DNA from: Clostridiales bacterium
Lineage (GTDB): Bacteria > Bacillota > Clostridia > Christensenellales > Borkfalkiaceae
Length of the DNA: 64,000 nucleotides
Assembly: GCA_015055965.1 (NCBI GenBank)
Contig: SVHG01000013.1
Span: 1-64,000 of the forward strand
Reading direction: 5' to 3'
A program made the position numbers and the translations under genes. Positions 51,722-60,789 of the stretch are shown here, piece after piece (the stretch's first letter is position 1; each line of letters begins with the position of its first letter). The notes under the pieces are model-generated. The model worked only from the letters and a program-made list of their open reading frames with translations. It was not told the origin of the DNA and ran no database searches.

Positions 51722-51811
51722 ATTTTCCTCCATAATATCGCGTAATATTATATTAACGTATATAATATAACATACTTTTGGGCAATAAGTCAATTTTATA
51801 CAGAACATTTG

Positions 51812-51840
51812 TTGACAAAAAAAACGCAATTGTGTATAAT
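51812..51840 (+). promoter_or_regulatory. consensus sigma-A promoter
   Basis: TTGACA-N17-TATAAT. Confidence 0.85.
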
Positions 51841-51857
51841 TTTTAAGTAACTTAGGG

Positions 51858-51873
51858 CTAAAGCGCGATTTTT
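51858..51873 (+). repeat. degenerate dispersed motif copy in a 5' UTR
   Basis: CTAAAGCGCGATTTTT. Confidence 0.45.
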
Positions 51874-51961
51874 TACCTTTTTTATAATACACCGCTCACC
51901 CCCATAACGAAAAAATATTTGACTATGTTAGGTTGCAAAAGTAAAATTACGGAAGGTTATT

Positions 51962-52870
51962 ATGCTTAATCATCTTTTTGAAAATTACGAAGCCTTTTAC
52001 ACGATGCTTACCTCTACTATGGTAACTTCAAATAGGCCAAGCGGTACTTTTAACGAGGACTGCAACGCTATGATTGATTTTATAGGCTCTGCTTATGCTC
52101 TTTCTGAAGAAGCTATTAAAAGCTGTAAGGAATGTATTTACGTTAGCTTAGCGCCCATAAGTCTAGTCGTTGACAAAAAGGCTATTTTTAGTAACAGACA
52201 GTATACCGAATACCTAAGCGACGTGGACGTTTTGAACGATATTAAGTGTAGCGTTATTTCATTTTTAGAACGCCTTTCTAAATCCAACGCCCCTTCCATT
52301 AACCCGGACTGGTTTGATTATAACCACTATTTTTCTTACAACGCTCGCGTTCGTTACGAAGAGCTTAAGGTGGCGGCTTCAGGGGGCAACGTAGTGATTA
52401 ACAGACATATAGGCCTACTTTTAGCTTTGGGCATTGGCGTTGAACGCGACCTTGAGGAAAGCGCAACCCGCTTAAAAAGATGCGTGCTTTGGGGGGATAT
52501 ACCTTCTATTAAGCTTCTTGCAAAGGTCTACGAGCTTCAAGGCAAAAAAGAAATAGCTTCAACGGTAAAGGAAATTGCTCAGCTTGCCGAAAAATACTTA
52601 CACGCAGGCTATACCGTAATACCTGAAGAGATTGCTTCTAAATACAGCCAACAGGCAGTTAACTACTACTCTATTATTTCTTCCGTTTTACAAGACGTCG
52701 TTTACGCCTTCAATAAGCAGAATATCGACTTTTCTTTCGTGGAAGCCATCTCTAGCGAGGGGCTTGATTACTACAAGAGAATGTACTACGTAAACAACTA
52801 CCAAAGAAGCGAATGGAAGGACGTAACTAATTCCGCTTACAACCCCGCTAAAAAAATCGGCTTTAAGTAA
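51962..52870 (+). CDS. hypothetical protein with Sel1-like helical repeats
   Basis: IGLLLALGIGVERDLEESATRLKRCVLWGDIPSIKLLAKVYE segment. Confidence 0.6.
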   Translation: MLNHLFENYEAFYTMLTSTMVTSNRPSGTFNEDCNAMIDFIGSAYALSEEAIKSCKECIYVSLAPISLVVDKKAIFSNRQYTEYLSDVDVLNDIKCSVISFLERLSKSNAPSINPDWFDYNHYFSYNARVRYEELKVAASGGNVVINRHIGLLLALGIGVERDLEESATRLKRCVLWGDIPSIKLLAKVYELQGKKEIASTVKEIAQLAEKYLHAGYTVIPEEIASKYSQQAVNYYSIISSVLQDVVYAFNKQNIDFSFVEAISSEGLDYYKRMYYVNNYQRSEWKDVTNSAYNPAKKIGFK

Positions 52871-52894
52871 AATTAACGGGTAAGAGAGGTAAAT

Positions 52895-54703
52895 ATGAAT
52901 AAATTTAATTCAATAACCGAAAAGGTCAGAAAGGAATATATAGAAGAGTATTTAGAGTGCGCCAAGGTGGTTAATTACACCGATATTATTGGCTCTTACG
53001 GTGCGAAAACCGTGCTATACAAGGACTTACCCGATACTTACGTTGAAGGCTACCCCTTTGCTAGCGACTACGTTACCGATAGCGGAGAAACCTATTCCGT
53101 AGAGCAATTTTTAGCGCTTGATGAGGCTACCAGAAAAACCTGCAATCTTCGTTACTACTACCTACCCAACTTCCACGAAATTTACGTTGGAACTACCGGT
53201 AGCGGTAAAACCACCGGTTGCGTAGAGCCACAGCTTAGAGCTATATCTTCACAAAAGAACAAGCCTAACCTATTTATTACAGACCCTAAGGGCGAACTGT
53301 TTGATAGAAACGCCCAACATCTTAAAGACAACGGCTACGAGTTATTCATTATTAACTTTAAGGATTTAAGCCGTTCCGATAGATGGAATCCCTTAAAAGA
53401 GCTGTACGAAAAGCAAATGAGTAGCTTAGAAATAGGCAAAGGCATAGAATACCGCGTTGGCAAGCCCGGCCCTGACTGTATGCTGGTTGCTCCCGAAAGC
53501 GAATACCGCGAAATGTATTCTTATTATGACGGAAAAGCATTCCCCAACGGCGTTGAGTTAGACAATTATTTAAACGCGCAAAGGGATTTCCTTTCAGCAG
53601 AAGTTTCCAGCCTTATAAATCAGCTTGCAAATATGTTCATCAGCGTTCAAAACACTAAGGACGCCTCTTGGGAATACGGCGCGCAAAGCTTAATGAAGGG
53701 TATTATTAACTGTATGCTTGAAGATGCAGTTGCGCCCAACACCACCTTTACCGGTGACATGATGACCATTAAGACCATTCAAGACTATTATTTATCCTTA
53801 AGAAACTGGGTGTTAGACGAAAGCTCAAGATCTTCGTTAAAAGCTCACCCACTGCTAAAGGATAAAAAGCCCTCCACTATTGCAATGATGTCTACCGCGC
53901 TAGATAACGCGCCCAACACAATGAAGAGCTACTGCGGTGTTTTTGACGGAGCTTTTAAAGACTGGGTACAAGCGCACATTCTTGCTTTAACCACCGGCAA
54001 CACGGTTGATATAGAAGCGATTGGCGATAAAAACTTTGCTATATTTATCGTTACAAGAGATTATGAAAAGAGTGACTTCCAAGTAGCGGGCTTATTTATT
54101 GACTGGCTATACCGCAAGGCGCTTGAAAAGGCAGAAAGAACAAGAAAACCCACACCGTTGCACTTTTTATTGGACGAATTCGGTAATATTCCTATGATTA
54201 AGGACTTTGAAAATAAGATTTCTACCGCACGTTCAAGAAATATTTGGTTTCACTTAGTAGTTCAGTCTTATAAACAGTTAGACCACGTTTACAACCCCGA
54301 ACGCTCCGTTATTATTAGAGATAACTGTAACGCTCAAATTTTCTTAGGCGCTCAAAACAGACAGACTAAGGAAATATTCTCTGAAGAATGCGGTAAGCGC
54401 TTCGTTCCCACCTTAGAATCACAGCTTAACGCAGAAAATAATACCATTTGTCAAGTTCCACTTATTCCCATAAGCAGTCTTGATTTAATAACCCCGGGTC
54501 ACATGTTTATTAAAAGATTATATATGCCCGTAGTTACCTCACAATTTATAAGAAGCTATATTGCAGCGCAAAACGGCGACTATAAATATTTTAACGAATC
54601 ACAAGGCTTAAAGACCTGCGCTAAGATATTCTTTGAATCATTTAGTCATCCCAAATATACCTATCAAAGAATTAAAGAGGTTAAAAAGGATGACGATTAT
54701 TAA
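52895..54703 (+). CDS. VirD4/TraG-like coupling ATPase
   Basis: Walker A VGTTGSGKTTGCVEP, FITDPKGELFDRN, Walker B FLLDEFGNIP, FLGAQNRQTKEIFSEECG. Confidence 0.9.
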   Translation: MNKFNSITEKVRKEYIEEYLECAKVVNYTDIIGSYGAKTVLYKDLPDTYVEGYPFASDYVTDSGETYSVEQFLALDEATRKTCNLRYYYLPNFHEIYVGTTGSGKTTGCVEPQLRAISSQKNKPNLFITDPKGELFDRNAQHLKDNGYELFIINFKDLSRSDRWNPLKELYEKQMSSLEIGKGIEYRVGKPGPDCMLVAPESEYREMYSYYDGKAFPNGVELDNYLNAQRDFLSAEVSSLINQLANMFISVQNTKDASWEYGAQSLMKGIINCMLEDAVAPNTTFTGDMMTIKTIQDYYLSLRNWVLDESSRSSLKAHPLLKDKKPSTIAMMSTALDNAPNTMKSYCGVFDGAFKDWVQAHILALTTGNTVDIEAIGDKNFAIFIVTRDYEKSDFQVAGLFIDWLYRKALEKAERTRKPTPLHFLLDEFGNIPMIKDFENKISTARSRNIWFHLVVQSYKQLDHVYNPERSVIIRDNCNAQIFLGAQNRQTKEIFSEECGKRFVPTLESQLNAENNTICQVPLIPISSLDLITPGHMFIKRLYMPVVTSQFIRSYIAAQNGDYKYFNESQGLKTCAKIFFESFSHPKYTYQRIKEVKKDDDY

Positions 54704-54771
54704 GAATCTCACCCCCATATTTTAAGAATATATAAACCTTAAAACTACTGTTTTTAAGCAAAAAAGCCCCG

Positions 54772-54787
54772 CTATAGGTCGATTAAC
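54772..54787 (+). repeat. dispersed motif copy (AAAAAGCC/GGCACTTTT flanks)
   Basis: CTATAGGTCGATTAAC. Confidence 0.85.
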
Positions 54788-54815
54788 GGCACTTTTACCA
54801 ATAAAACACAAAATA

Positions 54816-54855
54816 AAAACTCACCTTAACTTTAACGGTTAAAGTGAGTTTTTTC
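54816..54855 (-). terminator. intrinsic terminator between convergent genes
   Basis: AACTCACcTTAAC...GTTAAaGTGAGTTTTTT. Confidence 0.8.
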
Positions 54856-54870
54856 ATTACTCTTTAATTC

Positions 54871-55518
54871 TTATTCGTCCTCGCCTTCGCTTTCTTCTTG
54901 GCTATCATCTTCTAAGCTAACCTCGTTAGAAATTGCGTAAGCTTCCATAATTTTATCAAGACGCATTAGCACTTTTTCCTTACCGTAAGAGCTTTCGTTA
55001 GATACCGCAATTAGGTTATCTTCACCCAACGCAAGGCGGTCTGCAATAGCCTTAACGGCAGGCTTTATACGCGTTTTCGCAAACTTATCACTCTTAGTAC
55101 AAATAATAGTAAACGGTATTATAAAATGGTTTAAGTAATTAATAAAATCAATATCGTCCGCATTAGGCTCTCTGCGTAAGTCAAGCAATAAAAATGCGTG
55201 GTCTATGTGTTGGCGTGATGCAAAAAAGCTTTCTATAGTTCTTGCCCATTTAATTTTTTCGCCCTTTGAAACCTGAGCAAAGCCGTAACCGGGAAGATCG
55301 GCAAGCACGAACTCGCCAAAGTCAAAGTAGTTAACCAATCTGGTTCTACCCGGCTCACGCGAGGTTCTTGCAAGCTTTTTGCGGTTTGATAGCATATTTA
55401 TAAATGAGCTTTTACCAACGTTACTTCTTCCGCAAACGGCAATAACGGGCTTATCAAAGGACATAAATCCGCTTTTATCTGCCGCAGACTTAATAAATTC
55501 AGCGTTCTTAATTATCAT
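54871..55518 (-). CDS. engB: ribosome biogenesis GTP-binding protein EngB/YsxC
   Basis: GRSNVGKSSFINML, LADLPGYGFA, TKSDK. Confidence 0.96.
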   Translation of the reverse strand: MIIKNAEFIKSAADKSGFMSFDKPVIAVCGRSNVGKSSFINMLSNRKKLARTSREPGRTRLVNYFDFGEFVLADLPGYGFAQVSKGEKIKWARTIESFFASRQHIDHAFLLLDLRREPNADDIDFINYLNHFIIPFTIICTKSDKFAKTRIKPAVKAIADRLALGEDNLIAVSNESSYGKEKVLMRLDKIMEAYAISNEVSLEDDSQEESEGEDE

Positions 55519-55522
55519 ACGG

Positions 55523-57931
55523 CTACCCCTCGATAATTACCTCGTTAAACACCTTGGAAACGTCGTCAACGGGAATAAATTCTATTTGCTTGCGAATTAG
55601 TTCGGGAATGTCTTCTAAATCCTTAACGTTCGCTTTGGGAATAATAACCTTTCTAATGCCAATGCGGTATGCAGCAAGAGCCTTTTCCTTTAATCCGCCT
55701 ATTGCAAGCACCTTACCGCGAAGAGTAACCTCGCCCGTCATTGCGATATTTTTATTTACCTTTTTACCGTTAAACGCAGAGCAAATTGCCGTTGCCATAG
55801 TTATACCTGCGGAAGGGCCGTCCTTGGGAGTTGCTCCTTCGGGTACGTGAACGTGAATATTTCTTTCAGAGAAGAGCTTTTCATCTATTCCGTATCTTTC
55901 GCAGTTTGCGTGTAGGTATGAAATAGCCGTTCTTGCGCTTTCCTTCATAACGTCGCCAAGCTTACCGGTAAGCAAGATTTCCCCTTTACCGGGAACGAGG
56001 TTAACTTCTATGGTCAAGGTAGTTCCGCCAACGGCAGTCCAAGCAAGACCGGTTGCAGAGCCAACCTCTGGCTCAAGCGTATCTTCTTCGTTCGTAAACT
56101 TCCTTACGCCCAAATATTTTTCAACCAACGCGGGGGTAATAACGTATTTCTTCTTACCGCCGTTTAGCGCGATTTCACACGCTATCTTACGGCAAATGCT
56201 ACCTATTTCTCTTTCTAGATTTCTAACGCCTGCCTCACGCGTATATCCGTCTATAACCTCGTAAACGGCACTTTCATCAAATTTAACACGCTTAAGCTCA
56301 ACGCCGTTTTCTTCTAGCTTTTTCTTAATTAAATATCTCTTTGCAATTTCCGCCTTTTCTTCCCTAGTGTATCCTGAAAGCTGAATAACCTCCATTCTAT
56401 CTAGCAATGGGGCGGGAATGGTATCAAGAGTGTTTGCCGTGGTTATAAAGAGCACGTCAGATAAATCGTAAGGTACTTCTAAATATCTATCGCGGAAGGT
56501 GGAGTTTTGCGCTGGATCTAAAACCTCTAATAACGCGCTTGCAGGATCGCCACGCATATCTGAAGAGATTTTATCTATTTCGTCAAGCAAGAATACGGGG
56601 TTAGAGCTACCCGCGTTTTTAAGACCGTAAATAATTCTACCGGGCATTGCACCAATATAAGTTTTTCTGTGACCGCGAACCTCGGCTTCGTCCTTAACAC
56701 CGCCAAGGCTCATACGAACGAACTTTCTACCCGTAGCCTTTGCAATAGACGTTGCAACGGAGGTTTTACCAACCCCCGGAGGACCTACTAAGCAAATAAT
56801 AGAACCGCTTATTTTACCCTTTAACTTAATAACTGCAAGATGCTCTATAATTCTTGTTTTTACCTTTTCTAAGCCAAAATGGTCGGCATCTAATATATCC
56901 TTTGCCTGCTTAATGGTCATATTATCGTCGGTACGCAGGTTAAAAGGTAAATCCAAAATCCAATCAAGATAACCGCGAAGCACGGTATAATCGGGTGAGC
57001 TTGGATTCATTTTAGACATTCTGCTAAGCTCTTTTAAAGCCTTTTCTTCAACCTCTTTGGGAAGATTTTTCTTTAATATCGCTTCCTTAAGCTCATCCTT
57101 TTCGTTTTCGTCGTCGCCAAGCTCTTGGTGAATAGCGCGAAGCTGTTCGCGTAAATAATATTCCTTTTGACCCTTTTCAACGTTCTTGCGCACTCTTTCA
57201 CTAATGCGCTTTCCTGCTTCAACAACCTCTTCTAAAGCAATTAAGCCGGTTAAAAGAAGCTCTGCCCTTTCTGATACCACGCGGGTTTGTAAGATAATCT
57301 GCTTTTCTTCTTCGCCGATTTCAGAACGGAATGAAGCAATATTAATAAACACGTCCGGCTCTTCTATAGCAAGAATCTTTTCGGTTTTATCCTTTCCGTC
57401 GTCTGAAGTAGCAACTATTTCGCGGAACTTTTCACGGCAAAGCTTAAGCGTAGCAGTAAGCTCTGGGCCTTCGTCGTAGATAGGCTCAATAGGTTCTACC
57501 TTAACGGAAAAATAGTCTTCCGTGGTAACGTATTCTTTGATTTTTGCGCGATAAAGGCCCTCCACGTGAACGCTTACGTTGTTTTCAAAGTGGAAAAGTC
57601 TTTTAATTTTACAAACCACACCCACGGTATATATATCGTCCGGGGTGGGATTATCTAAGTTTTTATCTCTTTGAAGAGCTAAAAAGATATTCTTTCCGCT
57701 TCCGTTTGCAATATTTAAAGCAGAAAGAGATTTTGCTCTGCCCACGTTAAAGGAGGTTGCAACGTTTGGAAAAACTACCAAGCCCTTCATTGCAACCATA
57801 GGGATAGAGTTTTCACTTTCAGAAATAAGTGAAGCGGGAATTTCGCCCGTCATATTCATAGCATCACCGCTTCCACCGTCGTTAGGCGCGGTTTGCTTAA
57901 CTATGTCGTTGTTTTTGTTAAAATCTGCCAT
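55523..57931 (-). CDS. lon: ATP-dependent protease Lon
   Basis: LVGPPGVGKTSVATSIA, catalytic PKDGPSAGITMATA. Confidence 0.98.
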   Translation of the reverse strand: MADFNKNNDIVKQTAPNDGGSGDAMNMTGEIPASLISESENSIPMVAMKGLVVFPNVATSFNVGRAKSLSALNIANGSGKNIFLALQRDKNLDNPTPDDIYTVGVVCKIKRLFHFENNVSVHVEGLYRAKIKEYVTTEDYFSVKVEPIEPIYDEGPELTATLKLCREKFREIVATSDDGKDKTEKILAIEEPDVFINIASFRSEIGEEEKQIILQTRVVSERAELLLTGLIALEEVVEAGKRISERVRKNVEKGQKEYYLREQLRAIHQELGDDENEKDELKEAILKKNLPKEVEEKALKELSRMSKMNPSSPDYTVLRGYLDWILDLPFNLRTDDNMTIKQAKDILDADHFGLEKVKTRIIEHLAVIKLKGKISGSIICLVGPPGVGKTSVATSIAKATGRKFVRMSLGGVKDEAEVRGHRKTYIGAMPGRIIYGLKNAGSSNPVFLLDEIDKISSDMRGDPASALLEVLDPAQNSTFRDRYLEVPYDLSDVLFITTANTLDTIPAPLLDRMEVIQLSGYTREEKAEIAKRYLIKKKLEENGVELKRVKFDESAVYEVIDGYTREAGVRNLEREIGSICRKIACEIALNGGKKKYVITPALVEKYLGVRKFTNEEDTLEPEVGSATGLAWTAVGGTTLTIEVNLVPGKGEILLTGKLGDVMKESARTAISYLHANCERYGIDEKLFSERNIHVHVPEGATPKDGPSAGITMATAICSAFNGKKVNKNIAMTGEVTLRGKVLAIGGLKEKALAAYRIGIRKVIIPKANVKDLEDIPELIRKQIEFIPVDDVSKVFNEVIIEG

Positions 57932-58163
57932 AATCTACCTGTCTAATATAAATTTTGTTACTTTCTTAGTTAGTTCTATTTATTAGTTTTAGTATTATAC
58001 TATATATTGCAAATAAATGCAAGCGATATATGGCGATAAATTTTTATAAAATTTATTTAATTAATCTTGCTCAACCCTTTTTCGCCATAAGATTTTAACC
58101 TAAAAACGCCAAAATTATACCAATTGTGTTGATAATTAAAGGGTTTTGTGCTATTATAAAAGC

Positions 58164-58985
58164 ATGAAAAATAAATGGTATTACGGAAAAACGGTGGTTA
58201 TAACGGGCGCAAGCTCCGGTTTTGGTAAACTGCTAAGTGAAAAATTAATATTAAATCACGGCTGTAAGGTAATAGGTATTGCAAGAACGCAAAGCAAGCT
58301 GGAAGCATTAAAGCAAGCCTTGGGCGAAAATTTTACATATTGCGCCTTTGACGTTGGCGATAAGCAAAAATGGCAAGAATTTAACGCTTATTTAAAAGAG
58401 CAAAATATTCAAGTGGATATTTTAATCAACAACGCAGGCGTATTACCACCCTTTACCCGCTATGAAAATTATACCGCGGAAGATATAGAAAGGGTTATGC
58501 AAACCAACTTTTTTGCAAGCGTTTATTCCATAACAACCTTGCTTCCACACGTAAAAAAGTCCACCTATAGCGCGATTATCAATATTTCCAGCTCTGCCGC
58601 TCTTTGTACGGTAAGCGGAACGGGCGCATACTCTGCTTCTAAAAGCGCGCTAAAAAGCTTAACGGAAAGCTTAATTTTAGAAAACAAAAACACCTACTTT
58701 TCTATCGTTTGCCCGGGCTTTGCAAAGACGGATATTTTCCGCTCTCAAAAGGATTTAAACGAAAAGGAAAGCTCTTTGATTTCTTTAGTTTGCTCCGATC
58801 CCGAGAAGATAGTTAACAAGCTTTTAAAGAAAATGGCAAAAAAGAAAAAGCGTATAGTGTTAGGATTAGACGCCCACCTTATGGACTTTTTTGCAAGGCT
58901 ATTCCCCCGCTTAACCCCACGCATTATTGCTTGGGTATTAAAGCGCAGTAAGGTTTCTTTATTTAAAGACGTATTTAGCGAATAA
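58164..58985 (+). CDS. SDR family NAD(P)-dependent oxidoreductase
   Basis: VVITGASSGFGKLL, NNAG, YSASKSAL. Confidence 0.94.
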   Translation: MKNKWYYGKTVVITGASSGFGKLLSEKLILNHGCKVIGIARTQSKLEALKQALGENFTYCAFDVGDKQKWQEFNAYLKEQNIQVDILINNAGVLPPFTRYENYTAEDIERVMQTNFFASVYSITTLLPHVKKSTYSAIINISSSAALCTVSGTGAYSASKSALKSLTESLILENKNTYFSIVCPGFAKTDIFRSQKDLNEKESSLISLVCSDPEKIVNKLLKKMAKKKKRIVLGLDAHLMDFFARLFPRLTPRIIAWVLKRSKVSLFKDVFSE

Positions 58986-59063
58986 CCTTTTTTAAGCTTA
59001 AACAATTGTTTAAAAGCATATAATTTAATAGTGTTTTTAATTAAAAACAAGCAAAAAGCCCCG

Positions 59064-59079
59064 CTATAGGTCGATTATC
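59064..59079 (+). repeat. dispersed motif copy (AAAAAGC/GCTATTTT flanks)
   Basis: CTATAGGTCGATTATC. Confidence 0.8.
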
Positions 59080-59169
59080 TGCTATTTTGCAGTTTTTTTA
59101 ATGAATATATAAAGACGCTAAAAGACGTATAATTTTTTATTAGTTATAACAAATAAGGGCTAAAAAATA

Positions 59170-59198
59170 TTGACAACAAAAAACAACTTTGCTATAAT
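59170..59198 (+). promoter_or_regulatory. consensus promoter upstream of the split tRNA-Pro region
   Basis: TTGACA-N17-TATAAT ending 16 nt before the first tRNA-Pro 5' half. Confidence 0.8.
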
Positions 59199-59214
59199 GA
59201 TATAGCAAAATTTA

Positions 59215-59408
59215 CGAGGCGAAGCGCAGGTGGTAGCGCGCAGCGTTCGGGTCTCAATCACCACGCTCGGCGTAGAATTTTCGAGAAGAGCCGAAAACCC
59301 TTGAAAACACTGACTTTTTCGGCTCTCCCGAATGTCGAAAAATCATCAATTCCTCGGTCTGACCACATGTTTGACCACTTACAAAAAAATCTAATAATTT
59401 TACCATTT
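59215..59408 (+). repeat. cassette unit 1 (194 bp): tRNA-Pro 5' half plus ~155 bp
   Basis: cgaggcgaagcgcaggtggtagcgcgcagcgttcggg then ctcaatcaccacgctcggcgta...; near-identical to unit 2 beyond the tRNA part. Confidence 0.9.
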
Positions 59409-59601
59409 CGAGGTGTAGCGAAGGTGGTATCGCGCATCGTTCGGGACTCAATCACCACGCTCGGCGTATAATTTTCGAGAAGAGCCGAAAACCCCCACAA
59501 ACACTGACTTTTTCGGCTCTCCCGAATGTCGAAAAATCATCAATTTCTCGGTCTGACCACATGTTTGACCACTTACAAAAAATCTAATATTTTTACCATT
59601 T
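59409..59601 (+). repeat. cassette unit 2 (193 bp): tRNA-Pro 5' half plus ~155 bp
   Basis: cgaggtgtagcgaaggtggtatcgcgcatcgttcgggac, identical to the 5' half of the intact tRNA, then ctcaatcaccacgctcggcgta.... Confidence 0.9.
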
Positions 59602-59677
59602 CGAGGTGTAGCGAAGGTGGTATCGCGCATCGTTCGGGACGATGAGATCGCAGGTTCGAGTCCTGTCACTTCGACCA
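59602..59677 (+). tRNA. tRNA-Pro (anticodon CGG)
   Basis: CGAGGTG...CACTTCG acceptor, anticodon arm CATCG-TTCGGGA-CGATG, T-loop GTTCGAGTC, encoded CCA. Confidence 0.93.
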
Positions 59678-59681
59678 AAAA

Positions 59682-59724
59682 CAGCCGAAAACAAGCTATT
59701 TTGACTTGTTTTCGGCTGCTTTTC
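59682..59724 (+). terminator. intrinsic terminator after tRNA-Pro
   Basis: CAGCCGAAAACAAG...CTTGTTTTCGGCTG followed by cttttc. Confidence 0.8.
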
Positions 59725-59926
59725 TATATATTTTTCACAAAATCAGCTGTTTTCAGTTGACCACATGTTTGCCCTATTTTTTCGGCTTTTATTGGATTGT
59801 TCATGGCTTTTTCTCAATTATTTGTAAAAACCCTTTTCTTTGCTTTCTGCGACTCAATTTTTGAGGGCTGACGATTATTTCGTCAGCCCTCGCTCTTTAA
59901 TATCATCCCGACAAATTGGAATTTAC

Positions 59927-60523
59927 TTACTCATTATCTATCAACACCGCTCTGCACGGTGAACCGTCTGCCCCCGCCAAATTCAGCGGAGCCGCATTTA
60001 AGAAATATATTCCCTCGGACACCTCTGCCAAACGAATCCCCTCAAGCAAGATAACATCTGCAGACAATAGTGCAAGATGCACCGCCATTGGCGCGTTTTG
60101 AGGTCCGACTGTCTGTGGTTCATTTCCCAGAAGCAAAATATCTGAAAATGCAAATACCTTTGCCGCCTCCAATGATACCTCGACATCTCCTTTTATCAGA
60201 ATTCTCTTTGCGGCTTCCGCATTATGCTTTTTGGCTTTTTCGATTATTTCCGTGGCATCATTATAGGTAACAACCCCACTATGCTCTGCTACGTAAGCCA
60301 TTCCGATAAATGCCTCCAAAGACTTCTCATCCACAGTTTTTCCATCTCTAATAAAATGACGCGGTACATCTATATGCGTGCCGTTGTGCGCACACATACT
60401 AAATGCCGTCAAATTATATACTTCACCTTTTTCCATTGATCTAATAATCTTTTTTTCCGGTGCCGGATCATCGGGATACACCTGACAACTGAAAACTTCT
60501 TGTGAAATATCGTAGATTTTCAT
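59927..60523 (-). CDS. cyclase family protein (kynurenine formamidase-like)
   Basis: HNGTHIDVPRHFIRDGKTVDE signature. Confidence 0.9.
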   Translation of the reverse strand: MKIYDISQEVFSCQVYPDDPAPEKKIIRSMEKGEVYNLTAFSMCAHNGTHIDVPRHFIRDGKTVDEKSLEAFIGMAYVAEHSGVVTYNDATEIIEKAKKHNAEAAKRILIKGDVEVSLEAAKVFAFSDILLLGNEPQTVGPQNAPMAVHLALLSADVILLEGIRLAEVSEGIYFLNAAPLNLAGADGSPCRAVLIDNE

Positions 60524-60599
60524 TGCTTATTCTCCGTCAAATTCTTATTTATCGATGAGTTTATTATATCATATTTCTATGAATATTTCAATCGTTTGC

Positions 60600-60628
60600 T
60601 TGACATTCACCTGTATCTGTGGTACAAT
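60600..60628 (+). promoter_or_regulatory. sigma-A promoter TTGACA-N17-TACAAT
   Basis: -35 at 60600-60605, -10 at 60623-60628. Confidence 0.8.
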
Positions 60629-60644
60629 ATCTGCGTTGAATATT

Positions 60645-60775
60645 TTTGGTCACCGGAGGTAGGACGTCGTAACGTCAGGGGATCGTAGGATAAAATCCTG
60701 CAGGCCGCATACCGGATTAGGTGTCGAGTGCGCTCGGTTTCGCTTTTTGCGTTACCGGGTATTTTTGTTTTTTAG
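60645..60775 (+). ncRNA. structured leader / candidate riboswitch with terminator upstream of MATE gene
   Basis: GACGT-cgta-ACGTC and AGGAT-aaa-ATCCT hairpins enclosed by CCGG/CCGG; ATACCGG can alternatively pair CCGGGTAT before TTTTGTTTTTT. Confidence 0.6.
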
Positions 60776-60789
60776 GAGGTTTTTACACT

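Noticed and set aside
51722-51892. 57-aa N-terminal extension of the second ClpP
   Set aside because: Good RBS and ATG at 51721; the extension covers the divergent promoter region and is not ClpP-like.
59215-59677. Three tRNA genes or a CRISPR-like array
   Set aside because: Only the third copy has a complete tRNA 3' half. There are two ~193-bp repeats with no short spacer pattern, so it is neither three tRNAs nor CRISPR.
59254-59678. Three overlapping minus ORFs (65, 80, 76 aa), e.g. VEVTGLEPAISSSRTMRDTTFATPRN
   Set aside because: Antisense translations of tRNA-Pro and the duplicated cassettes, not proteins.
60721-60789. GTG start for the MATE gene giving a 23-aa N-terminal extension
   Set aside because: The extension is translated from the structured leader/terminator; a strong RBS precedes ATG 60790.
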